Shown: positions 26,992 to 34,629 of the stretch, in pieces
Numbering within the stretch: position 1 is the first letter of the stretch
Layout: every line of letters starts with the position of its first letter
Origin: an uncultured Pseudomonadota bacterium
GTDB taxonomy: Bacteria; Pseudomonadota; Alphaproteobacteria; RF32; CAG-239
Assembly (NCBI GenBank): GCA_902763155.1
Contig: CACWQS010000008.1
Span: 44,074-92,541 of the forward strand
DNA: 48,468 bases
Reading direction: 5' to 3'
Translations under genes and position numbers: made by a program
The notes under the pieces: generated by a model
The model's database searches: none
The model's input: only the letters and a program-made list of their open reading frames with translations
Told to the model about the DNA's origin: nothing

Positions 26992-27018
26992 AGGGGGCTT
27001 TTTTAAGCTCCCTTTTTT
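26992..27018 (+). terminator. Intrinsic terminator-like hairpin
   Basis: AGGGGGCTT and AAGCTCCCT arms with a T4 loop are followed by a T run. It is on the plus strand downstream of eno. Confidence 0.65.
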
Positions 27019-27112
27019 ATGTACACCGCACAAAGAGGTTTAAAGCTTATTTGCACACGTTATTCGCTGTTTTGCTCTTAAACAACGTCATTCTGAGCCG
27101 CAGGCGAAGAAT

Positions 27113-27331
27113 CTACTCAAACACTATTTTCATTGTTTTTCCGTAAAATTTAAATAATTTGCAGACAGCGCAAAATTCAAAATGTTTTCCACGTTCTAAA
27201 TCATCAAGGATATATGTCGGCACATTTATTTTTAAACTCAGACGCTGTAAATTTAAATTACGTTCACGCCGCAACAACCATAAATTATAACCAAGTTCTT
27301 CACGCACAGATTTGTTGATAAAATGTTCCAT
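27113..27331 (-). CDS. Small XRE-like HTH protein, copy 1 of a paired family
   Basis: 72 residues. The HTH runs through LGYNLWLLRRERNLNLQRLS, then KINVPTYILDDLERGK, as in Cro/C1-type proteins, and the end is FYGKTMKIVFE. The 75-residue product at 47937-48164 has the same layout and the same ending (FYGKKMKISFE), so they are paralogues. TTGGGAGGG precedes the ATG. The structured RNA unit at 27368-27513 lies immediately upstream on the same strand, so the gene may be read by terminator readthrough or from a short promoter in the 36 bases between. Confidence 0.75.
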   Translation of the reverse strand: MEHFINKSVREELGYNLWLLRRERNLNLQRLSLKINVPTYILDDLERGKHFEFCAVCKLFKFYGKTMKIVFE

Positions 27332-27367
27332 AGTTTTTCCCTCCCAAGAGTTTTTGCATTATTAAAC

Positions 27368-27513
27368 AAAAACCACCTCAAATTCCTTCAAGGTGGGGAG
27401 TTCGAAACTGCAAACAGTCAGCCTGATTTATTCAACATATTCATCAGCTCCCCAAAGAGGAGAGTTTTCTGTTTGTGGAGTTTCGAGCTCCATCGGTAAA
27501 ACCCTTACCGATA
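27368..27513 (-). ncRNA. Structured RNA unit, copy 1 (novel candidate)
   Basis: The minus-strand promoter TTGCAT (27547-27542) with TATAAT (27522-27517) leads into: hairpin P1 ATCGGTAA/TTACCGAT (27512-27505 with 27499-27492); long-range P2 (27491-27480 with 27408-27397); P3 CAAACAG/CTGTTTG (27475-27469 with 27417-27411) enclosing two hairpins; and a terminator CCACCT/AGGTGG with U5 ending at 27368. Copy 2 at 47608-47757 conserves every helix. Confidence 0.65.
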
Positions 27514-27550
27514 GTGATTATATTAAATCAAAATATGTGAAATGCAACAA

Positions 27551-27577
27551 AAAAGCGTCTCATTATGAGACGCTTTT
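27551..27577. terminator. Bidirectional terminator
   Basis: A 12-bp perfect stem AAAAGCGTCTCA/TGAGACGCTTTT with a 3-nt loop lies directly after the stop of the 27578-27997 gene. It separates that gene from the promoter of the RNA unit. Confidence 0.85.
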
Positions 27578-27997
27578 CTAGTTTGCTTTAGCCGAAAAAG
27601 TATCTTTCAGACAAAGGTCTTCCAGCCTGCGGGTAATCATGTTGTCAAATTGCCGGCGTAGCTCGGGAGATTTCAGCTTCATTCCGTGAACCTCAGCCAT
27701 CAGAACCTCGCAAAAATTTAGCTTTGAGAGCACCATTTCAACTGCGCAAGGGTCGTTAATCAGCCGTTGCTTCAGGTTAGCTAACTTTCTGTTTTTGCGC
27801 AACAAAAACGTGTGCAAAGCCTCAAGAGTATTTTCCAACAAAAGGTTGAATTCATTGTCGAACCTGCCTTCGTTGTCAACTCGGAAAGACAACAAAACTG
27901 CGTAGAGTTTTTCGGCTCTGCGATAAGTCAGACCTTCAATCGGCATTGCCATAAAGGTCTCCATCAATTTCTTCATTGTTGAAAGATCCGGTTTCAT
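27578..27997 (-). CDS. Hypothetical helical protein
   Basis: 139 residues, all-helical, Leu- and Arg-rich, without a signal peptide (RRAEKLYAVLLSFRV, LENTLEALHTFLLRKNRKLANLKQRL). No family is recognised. The leader CAAAAGCTTATG lacks a Shine-Dalgarno and resembles that of the 24643-24954 gene. It sits in the position after recF where alphaproteobacteria often have gyrB. A strong terminator follows. Confidence 0.6.
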   Translation of the reverse strand: MKPDLSTMKKLMETFMAMPIEGLTYRRAEKLYAVLLSFRVDNEGRFDNEFNLLLENTLEALHTFLLRKNRKLANLKQRLINDPCAVEMVLSKLNFCEVLMAEVHGMKLKSPELRRQFDNMITRRLEDLCLKDTFSAKAN

Positions 27998-28073
27998 AAG
28001 CTTTTGATTTAGTTTAACATTATATGTAAATTATTCTCTATTGCTTTTAGTGTAGATGATTCGCCACCAGAAA

Positions 28074-29297
28074 TCAAGCAGAAAATACATTACCATTGTT
28101 AACGGTAAAAAATTGTGCCTCATTTTTGAGAGGAGTAAAATTCTGTGGTTCTGTAGAAGTAATCCATGCCTGCAAATTAAGCGCTCTGATTTTTTCTAAA
28201 AGTGCATCACGTTTGGCATCATCAAGGTGTGTCGTTACCTCGTCCAAGAGCAATACCGGAGTAAATCCTTTATCTAAAATCTGGCATTTGGTTTGTGCTA
28301 AAATAATGCTGACCAAAAGCGCCTTTTGCTCTCCGGTAGAACACAACTCCGCCGGCATATTTTTCTTTTTGAAAAACACCTTAAAATCGGTGCGATTAAC
28401 CCCGTCTATCGATTCGTTATTCAATACATTACGTCGCTGTCTGGCCAAATTTTCTCTGTAGAAATCTTCTATTTTCAACGCCGATTCTCTATCAAGCATT
28501 TTTTCAATCAATCCATCCAGTTCCAAGCGCACATCAGGAAATATATCATCAGGTTCATAAGTAATAAATGTATTTAAGCGTGCTACCAATTCGCGCCGTG
28601 CCGCGGCAATAGCCACCCCCAGCGCCGCTATATCTGCTTCAACCGATTCCAGCCAATGTCGGTCGGCAATACCATTTTTGAGCATCTGAAACCACTGCCG
28701 ATATAAGTGTTCAAAATTTGCTGTGCGTTTGGCATGTTCCAAGTCAAAGGCATAAACCAATCGGTCTAAAAAACTGCGTCTTGGTTGGGGACCGCCTAAA
28801 AACAATCTGTCCATTTGCGGGGTTACCCATATTGCCGACAAATATTTACCAAGCTCAGCTTGTTGACTGATTTTTTGCCCGTCGATTTTAACGATTCGCC
28901 GTTCATAAATACGCCATTCTTCTGCCTCGTCGGTTTCGCTTTCGTATTCGCGAGCCATTTTCTGCAAAGCTGTGCCAATGAAATGTTCTTCATCATTTTT
29001 CAAAATTTCTGCCGCGACACTCCAACTGTCCGACGCTAAAATGTTAGTATCTTCAATACTGTGGATACGCTTAATCTCTGATAGCTTTGCACTTCTTAAA
29101 CCCCGTCCCGGTGTTAAAAAGGAAATTGCTTCCAAAATGTTGGTTTTTCCGGAACCGTTTTCGCCGGTAATAATAATCGGTGCAATTTCTGCTTCGATTC
29201 GTAAATTTTTGTAATTTCTGAAATCAGTTAAAGTCAGGCGTTTTATACCTGACTTTAATTGTATCATTTCACGTAATTTTGTATCTGCTTTATGCAC
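28074..29297 (-). CDS. recF: DNA replication/repair protein RecF
   Basis: 407 residues. An SMC-like ATPase that loads RecA at gaps. Walker A GENGSGKTN follows LTLTDFRNYKNL; the ABC signature region is CSTGEQKALLVSIILAQ and Walker B is PVLLLDEVTTHLD. The first codon is either GTG 29297 or ATG 29267; neither has a strong ribosome-binding site. It begins 4 bases after the dnaN stop, the conserved dnaA-dnaN-recF order. It is slightly longer than the usual 360-380 residues because of an acidic insert near 85-115. Confidence 0.95.
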   Translation of the reverse strand: MHKADTKLREMIQLKSGIKRLTLTDFRNYKNLRIEAEIAPIIITGENGSGKTNILEAISFLTPGRGLRSAKLSEIKRIHSIEDTNILASDSWSVAAEILKNDEEHFIGTALQKMAREYESETDEAEEWRIYERRIVKIDGQKISQQAELGKYLSAIWVTPQMDRLFLGGPQPRRSFLDRLVYAFDLEHAKRTANFEHLYRQWFQMLKNGIADRHWLESVEADIAALGVAIAAARRELVARLNTFITYEPDDIFPDVRLELDGLIEKMLDRESALKIEDFYRENLARQRRNVLNNESIDGVNRTDFKVFFKKKNMPAELCSTGEQKALLVSIILAQTKCQILDKGFTPVLLLDEVTTHLDDAKRDALLEKIRALNLQAWITSTEPQNFTPLKNEAQFFTVNNGNVFSA

Positions 29298-29301
29298 GCT
29301 A

Positions 29302-30426
29302 CTATACCCGCATCGGCATCAAAACATAAATAGCGCTGGCATCTGATGTGTCATGAATAATTGACGGAGAAGAAGAATCACTAAAACTGAACTGTGCTGT
29401 TTCTCCTTTAATTTCCGCCAAAATATCTAATAGATAACGGAAGTTATACCCCACTTCAAGCGATTCCGCATCATAAGCTGCTTCCATTTCTTCAATTGCG
29501 CTTCCCAAATCAGGACTTGATGTTGTAATAATCACATGGTTTTTATTGGCAATCATCTTAATGGCGCGTGTTCTTTCCGCCACAACCGATACACGGTCAA
29601 CCGCTTTAGCCAATTCTTTAACATTTAATTCCAAAATTTTGGTATTGTTTGTCGGAATTACTCTCTCGTAATCAGGATAAGTCCCGTCAATCAATTTAGA
29701 AGCCAAGGTTATATCTTCCAACGTAAAGCGAACTTTGCTGTCAGACAAGCCGATTTTAATCGATTCGGCATCGGTATCATCGAGTAATTTGCGAATTTCG
29801 GCAACTGTTTTGCGTGGTAAAATAACTCCCTGCATATTGGCAGCCCCTTCCGGCAGAGGAGATTCGACACACGCCAAACGATGTCCATCGGTTGCAACAA
29901 TACGCAAAACCTTAGTTTCGCCCTCATCTTTCGGATGAATATATAAACCGTTCAAATAGTATCTGGTTTCTTCGGTTGAAGCAGCAAATTGAGTGCGATC
30001 AATCACATCTTTTAGCTCATCGCGTTTCATTTCAAAATTTGTCGGAAGAGCATCAGCCGAAATAACCGGAAAGTCTTCTACTCCAATGGTGGAAAGTGAG
30101 AATTTCGAACGTCCCGAAGCAATGCTTAGCTGATCTTTTTCATCAGGATAAACAAGTTCAACATCAGCTCCGTCGGCAAGCTTGCGCACAATATCATACA
30201 GCATATGAGCTGGTGCGGTAATTGCGCCGTTCTCTAAAATTTTAGCATCAACAATTTCGGTAATTTCCGTGTCCATGTCGGTTGCCTTAAAGCTGATACC
30301 GTCATTGGCCGCTTCGATTCTAACGTTTGACAATACCGGAACGGTATTTCTCTTTTCTACAATATTTTGCACATGGCTTAAAGTTTTTAATAATACTGCT
30401 TTTTCAATCGTAAACTTCATTTTCAT
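29302..30426 (-). CDS. dnaN: DNA polymerase III beta subunit (sliding clamp)
   Basis: About 374 residues. Three clamp domains form a ring dimer that tethers Pol III to DNA. Marks are KRNTVPVLSNVRIEA, VEDFPVI, LRIVATDGHRLACVE, and the terminal PMRV. Start codons are stacked (TTG 30432, ATG 30426, ATG 30420); ATG 30426 or 30420 is most natural. It lies 95 bases after dnaA on the same strand. Confidence 0.97.
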   Translation of the reverse strand: MKMKFTIEKAVLLKTLSHVQNIVEKRNTVPVLSNVRIEAANDGISFKATDMDTEITEIVDAKILENGAITAPAHMLYDIVRKLADGADVELVYPDEKDQLSIASGRSKFSLSTIGVEDFPVISADALPTNFEMKRDELKDVIDRTQFAASTEETRYYLNGLYIHPKDEGETKVLRIVATDGHRLACVESPLPEGAANMQGVILPRKTVAEIRKLLDDTDAESIKIGLSDSKVRFTLEDITLASKLIDGTYPDYERVIPTNNTKILELNVKELAKAVDRVSVVAERTRAIKMIANKNHVIITTSSPDLGSAIEEMEAAYDAESLEVGYNFRYLLDILAEIKGETAQFSFSDSSSPSIIHDTSDASAIYVLMPMRV

Positions 30427-30521
30427 CACCAATTTAGTTATTTATACTTTTCCCTTCTCGCAAAATAGCAAAATTATTACCAAAGCAGAAGTTAAAACAT
30501 TGAGTCTTCAACAGCTTTTTA

Positions 30522-31922
30522 CTAGCCTTCTAATGTTCGACGCAATGTTTCAATACTCTCGGCCATAGATGTATCCTCTAAAACCAATTCTTCAACCTTG
30601 CGAACCGCATGCATAACAGTTGTATGGTCACGGTCAAACTTGCGCCCAATCTCCGGAAGCGAGCGCGAAGTCAGTTGTTTAGCCAAATACATCGCAATCT
30701 GGCGCGGTCTGGCAACATTACGGGCACGGCGCGAAGATTGCATCTCTTTAACCGAAATATTGAAATATTCCGCAACTTTTCTTTGGATCTCGTCAATAGT
30801 TGTTTTACGGTCTATTGAACGAAGCATATCCTTTAATACATCTTGCGTCATATCAAGCGTTATTTCGCGTTCCGAAAGCAGTTGCGAATGAGCCGCAATA
30901 CGCTTTAACGAGCCTTCCAATTCACGAATATTTGACGAGATCTTCTGCGCCAAAAACTCAGCCACATTTTGCGGGATGTTAATACCGAGTTGCGCCGCCT
31001 TGTTTTGCAAAATACCCAAACGCAAATCATAGTCAGTAGGCATAATATCGGCAACCAAGCCGCTGTTCAAACGCGATTTCAAACGCGATTCGATGCCATC
31101 TAAATCGTTAGGAGATTTATCGGCGGAAAGAATAATTTGCCGCCCGCCTTCCATTAACGAATTAAAGGTATAGAAAAACTCGTCTTGCGTTTTTTCCTTG
31201 TTGGCCAAAAACTGCACGTCATCAATCATCAATACATCAACAGAACGGAACTGTTCCTTAAATGCCGCTGTGTCTTTGTAGCGTAAAGCATTCACAAATT
31301 TATATAAGAACTGCTCTGCCGAAATATAAACCACATGGCGTGACGGATCGTTTTGCTGAATATATTGCCCTATGGCGTGCATCAGATGGGTTTTACCCAA
31401 GCCCACACCGGCATACAAAAACAACGGATTAAACGAAACATCTTTCGATTCGGCAACCTTGCGTGCCGCAACATAAGCAAACTCATTGGTTTTACCAACC
31501 ACAAAATTATCAAATGTCCAAGTCGGATTGAACTTTGTTGTGCAGCCGCTTAGATTACCGGTCTGAGCGTTAGCGACACTAAATGTATCACGCGGAGTAG
31601 GGGTTATCGGAAATTTGCGAATAAGCGAATCATCTTTAGTATTTTGCAAATTTTGCACAATTACCTGAATTTTTTTGATCCCCGGATTTTTATGTTCCCA
31701 AATCTTATGGATTCGTTCAGAATAATGTGCTAAAACCCAATTTTTCATAAATGCGGTCGGCGCTGATAAACGCATAACACCATCATCAAAAGAACTGACA
31801 CTTAACGGCTTAAGCCAACTTTCAAAAGCCGTATTTCCAAATTCCATCTTGAGTTGACCGCATATCTCGTCCCATTGGTTGTGAATAGATAAATTATTGT
31901 AATCAATTGCCTCTTCAGCCAT
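30522..31922 (-). CDS. dnaA: Chromosomal replication initiator DnaA
   Basis: 466 residues. Domain I (WDEICGQLKMEFGNTAFESWL), the AAA+ domain with Walker A AGVGLGKTHL and Walker B DVLMIDDVQFL, and domain IV with the DnaA-box HTH (SLPEIGRKFDRDHTTVMHAVRKVE) are all present. It binds DnaA boxes and opens oriC. The 343-base gap upstream contains GANTC sites and weak DnaA-box-like sequences. Confidence 0.98.
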   Translation of the reverse strand: MAEEAIDYNNLSIHNQWDEICGQLKMEFGNTAFESWLKPLSVSSFDDGVMRLSAPTAFMKNWVLAHYSERIHKIWEHKNPGIKKIQVIVQNLQNTKDDSLIRKFPITPTPRDTFSVANAQTGNLSGCTTKFNPTWTFDNFVVGKTNEFAYVAARKVAESKDVSFNPLFLYAGVGLGKTHLMHAIGQYIQQNDPSRHVVYISAEQFLYKFVNALRYKDTAAFKEQFRSVDVLMIDDVQFLANKEKTQDEFFYTFNSLMEGGRQIILSADKSPNDLDGIESRLKSRLNSGLVADIMPTDYDLRLGILQNKAAQLGINIPQNVAEFLAQKISSNIRELEGSLKRIAAHSQLLSEREITLDMTQDVLKDMLRSIDRKTTIDEIQRKVAEYFNISVKEMQSSRRARNVARPRQIAMYLAKQLTSRSLPEIGRKFDRDHTTVMHAVRKVEELVLEDTSMAESIETLRRTLEG

Positions 31923-32194
31923 ATCTTGTCCTATCTAATTCTAATCATATTTTCAATAAAAGCAGATATTGTTCACACATTCGATTAAAGGAACAGAGAC
32001 ATCGTTCACATTAAAAGAATGAAGTTAATATCCGTCCAACCAAATTATCATTTTAAAAATGTAATCTGATTGAGAATGTAAATAAATTGTTAACATATAA
32101 AAAACAAAATTCAACAGAACTTTTTTAGAACATTGCAATTAATTTTCTTGACAACGATTTTTCCCAGAGTCGCAGCAGATTCGCATATTTTACA
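31923..32194. promoter_or_regulatory. dnaA upstream region with GANTC and weak DnaA-box-like sites
   Basis: AT-rich and gene-free. TTGTTCACA near 31969 and CGTTCACAT near 32004 resemble DnaA boxes with two or more mismatches. GANTC sites occur at 32167-32171 (GAGTC) and 32179-32183 (GATTC), and a third just beyond at 32222-32226, a spacing typical of CcrM-regulated promoters. This may be part of oriC, but the boxes are too weak to state it. Confidence 0.4.
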
Positions 32195-32237
32195 CAAAAA
32201 AACACGCGCCGAAACCTTCAAGGAATCAACCCGTGTT
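32195..32237 (-). terminator. rpsT terminator
   Basis: On the minus strand, AACACGGG (32237 down) pairs with CGCGTGTT, and a U run follows (32200-32195). It is located 29 bases after the rpsT stop. Confidence 0.7.
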
Positions 32238-32265
32238 AATCATTTTATAATGTAAAATTTAAAGA

Positions 32266-32526
32266 CTATAAAGCTTTAATTTTTTGTGCCAAACGAGAAA
32301 TTGTGCGCGAAGCCATATTTTTGTGGAACACACCTTTCTGTGCCGCACGCATCATCTCGCTCTCAGCAACCTTCAATGCAGCGGTTGCAGCTTCTTTATC
32401 TTGAGCGTTAATTAAAGCGTCAACCTTTTTAACAAAAGTTCTGACGCGACTTTTACGCGCACCGTTAATAACGCTGCGTTTATGGTTTCTTACAATTCTT
32501 GTTTTTGCCGATTTATGATTGGCCAT
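32266..32526 (-). CDS. rpsT: 30S ribosomal protein S20
   Basis: 86 residues, Lys/Arg-rich. MANHKSAKTRIVRNHKRSVINGARKS is the family's N-terminus, and ARAQKGVFHKNMASRTISRLAQKI its C-terminal helix. It binds 16S rRNA in the small subunit body. AAGGAAAG precedes the ATG. A position near dnaA is common in alphaproteobacteria. Confidence 0.98.
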   Translation of the reverse strand: MANHKSAKTRIVRNHKRSVINGARKSRVRTFVKKVDALINAQDKEAATAALKVAESEMMRAAQKGVFHKNMASRTISRLAQKIKAL

Positions 32527-32633
32527 AATTTTCTTTCCTTAATATAAAACTGTTAATACAAAATTTATCTGCTAAACGTTATAATCACGAGTTGGCACGT
32601 AAGTCAACAAAATTTTTACATTTTTTTTATTTT

Positions 32634-33029
32634 TTAAGGCTTTGTTTTAATGGTTATTCGCACCAAAAGCGGCGAATTGTTCTCTTTTACCACTTCCAAC
32701 ATCTCTCCTTCGCGATAAAAAAGTAAATCGTTACCCCGATTCCCTTGATATATCCATCCTAATTGCGGCAACGATTCTCTATAAAATTCAGCGACATTTT
32801 CAAACTGTTTGCGTGCCGAAATTTTTGCCGCACCAACACGTTTAGGAGTAATATATGCCTCCAACAGGCGAGTTTCTTCATTTCCGAAAGAAATATCATC
32901 TTGTGTAATTTGTCCCATGTTATCAGGTAGCGGCACATCGTCCATGCCCTCAACAAAAGCGCATAAAGCCGGATTCGCAAACATCATAAAGAAAAGTAGC
33001 AAAATAAAAACGGCTGAATATTTTTTCAT
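32634..33029 (-). CDS. Exported hypothetical protein
   Basis: 131 residues. A signal peptide (MKKYSAVFILLLFFMMFANPALCA) with an ALCA cleavage region is followed by a small mixed domain (VAEFYRESLPQLGWIYQG, NDLLFYREGEMLEVV). The pattern recalls DUF4440-like or lipocalin-like small periplasmic proteins, but I cannot assign a family. AGGAGTTAGAAA precedes the ATG. It follows mutM by 10 bases on the same strand. Confidence 0.65.
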   Translation of the reverse strand: MKKYSAVFILLLFFMMFANPALCAFVEGMDDVPLPDNMGQITQDDISFGNEETRLLEAYITPKRVGAAKISARKQFENVAEFYRESLPQLGWIYQGNRGNDLLFYREGEMLEVVKENNSPLLVRITIKTKP

Positions 33030-33039
33030 TTTCTAACTC

Positions 33040-33879
33040 CTATTTTTGCAAAGTGGCGCAATAAAAAGTTGAACGCCCGCCCAAAACAACTTTCTTAATA
33101 CCGCCGGTATGCGCCAAATCGCACACGCATTGAGGACAGCGTAACCCTGTTTTGTTATAAACACAATGACTTTCTTGAAAATATCCTGTCTTACCATCGG
33201 GATGAACATAATCATGAATGGTCGAACCACCGGCTTCAATGGCTTTTTCCAAAACGATTCGTGTATATTTTATCAATAGATTCGCCTCTTTTTCATTTAT
33301 CGATTCAGCTGGTCGATTCGGTAAAATGCGCGCCAAATACAAAATTTCCGAAGCATAAATATTACCAATTCCGCAAATTATGGTTTGATCCAAAAGCGCA
33401 AGTTTTATGGCACATTTTTTATGAGCAAATTTTTGCAATAAATACGCTGTTGTCAATTCCTTATCCCACGGATCACAACCCAAATGTTGCAGTAAATGAT
33501 GTTTTTTCAAAGATGTGCTTTCAGTTATCGTTACCAAACCGAAACGCCGCGGATCATTGTAAATAAGCGCTCCTTTGGTTGTTTGCAACAAAACGTGATC
33601 ATGCTTTTGCGGATTCGCATCTATATCGCTTTCAGTGCGAATTTTGCCGCTCATGCCGAAATGCCAAATAATGGTCAATCCGTTATCAAGCTCGGTCAGC
33701 ATATATTTAGCGATTCGCTTAAATCCGCAAAAAGTTGCGCCCTCGATTCTTTTCGCAAAATCTGCCGGCACCGATTCGCGTAATTTCGGCTGGCGCACTA
33801 CGGCTTTTTCAATTTTTGCACCGGCAAAAGTTTTTTGTACGGCATTTTTTATTGTTTCCACTTCAGGTAATTCCGGCAT
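33040..33879 (-). CDS. mutM: Formamidopyrimidine-DNA glycosylase (Fpg)
   Basis: 279 residues. It removes 8-oxoguanine and formamidopyrimidine. The catalytic Pro2-Glu3 is in MPELPEVET, which fixes the start at 33879 (AGGAGAG upstream). The H2TH region (DQTIICGIGNIYASEILYLARI) is intact. The C-terminal zinc finger has CPQC, but the final Cys-x-x-Cys reads CATL, so one of four Zn ligands is missing (Leu in place of Cys), although the DNA-contact GGRSTFYC remains. Confidence 0.93.
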   Translation of the reverse strand: MPELPEVETIKNAVQKTFAGAKIEKAVVRQPKLRESVPADFAKRIEGATFCGFKRIAKYMLTELDNGLTIIWHFGMSGKIRTESDIDANPQKHDHVLLQTTKGALIYNDPRRFGLVTITESTSLKKHHLLQHLGCDPWDKELTTAYLLQKFAHKKCAIKLALLDQTIICGIGNIYASEILYLARILPNRPAESINEKEANLLIKYTRIVLEKAIEAGGSTIHDYVHPDGKTGYFQESHCVYNKTGLRCPQCVCDLAHTGGIKKVVLGGRSTFYCATLQK

Positions 33880-33988
33880 AAATCTCTCCTTTAACAACAA
33901 ATTATAACTTTATTGTCGATGTTTTGCAAATCTCTTGCGTATATTTATAAACAGCGCTATAATAACAAAGTTTTAAAACAGGAAGAAA

Positions 33989-34570
33989 ATGATTAAACGA
34001 ACTAAGAAATATTACGCGCCGCAAAACGAAGACATCGAACACCGGTGCGACCATCCCGGTTGTACCGAAAAAGGAGAATACCGTGCCCCTAAGGACAGGC
34101 GCTTAAAAGAATATTATTGGTTTTGTTTAAAACATGTGCAGGAATATAATGCCAAATGGAACTATTATGCCGGAGAAATGCCGGAAGATGACGAGCAAAT
34201 AAAGCACAAAATGCATTTTAATCGTCGCTTTCAATCTAAGGTGCATTATCAGTTTGGTTATGATTTGTGGGACGATGCCGAGTTTTTTGACCGCGGTTAT
34301 TCGCGCAATACCGACAGCAATCGCGAATATTCGCGTGACGGCATCTATTTTACGACGCAAGAGCGCCAATATATTCGCGTTCTTGAGATGGATATTCGTG
34401 ATATCAATCCCGATTCGCTGAAAAAACAATATAAGAAAATGGCAAAAAAATATCATCCGGATATCAATCACGATGACGAAAAAGCCGAAGAAAAGTTTAA
34501 GCAAATTTCCGCCGCCTATCACGCTCTGAAAGACAAATTCGACCGTATCCCGAATTACGATTTTGATTAA
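33989..34570 (+). CDS. J-domain co-chaperone with N-terminal zinc-binding-like segment
   Basis: 193 residues. The J domain is C-terminal (about 130-190) with the HPD loop in AKKYHPDINHDD, so it can stimulate a DnaK ATPase. The N-terminal part has two Cys pairs (CDHPGCTEKGEYRAP and FCLKH), a likely metal-binding patch seen in alphaproteobacterial DnaJ-like proteins. It does not contain the Gly/Phe or central zinc domains of DnaJ itself. It is divergent from mutM and ends with a terminator. Confidence 0.85.
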   Translation: MIKRTKKYYAPQNEDIEHRCDHPGCTEKGEYRAPKDRRLKEYYWFCLKHVQEYNAKWNYYAGEMPEDDEQIKHKMHFNRRFQSKVHYQFGYDLWDDAEFFDRGYSRNTDSNREYSRDGIYFTTQERQYIRVLEMDIRDINPDSLKKQYKKMAKKYHPDINHDDEKAEEKFKQISAAYHALKDKFDRIPNYDFD

Positions 34571-34580
34571 CAAAACAAAA

Positions 34581-34604
34581 AACAGCCCGATTGCTCGGAC
34601 TGTT
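34581..34604. terminator. Terminator between the J-domain gene and the aminotransferase
   Basis: ACAGCCCGA/TCGGACTGT arms with a 4-nt loop lie between convergent genes, and A/T runs flank both sides. Confidence 0.7.
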
Positions 34605-34629
34605 TCGCGCGTAAAATTTGTAAAGCAGA

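Larger units (their letters stand above)
26774..27112. repeat. Repeat-rich gene-free stretch after eno
   Basis: A roughly 54-base unit (GTACACCGCACAAAGAGGTTT, then a spacer, GCTTATTTGCACACG and CGCTGTTTTGC) occurs at 26831-26884 and again at 27021-27075. GTACAC-containing fragments are also seen near 26930. At 27085 a repeat starting ACGTCATTCTGAGC begins, related to the one at 47785. I see no reading frame with gene character. Confidence 0.6.

Noticed and set aside
26831..27075. CRISPR array
   Set aside because: Only two copies of a unit with hairpins, no regular spacers and no cas genes.
31923..32194. Definite oriC
   Set aside because: DnaA-box-like sites are weak and few; GC-skew cannot be judged from this window.
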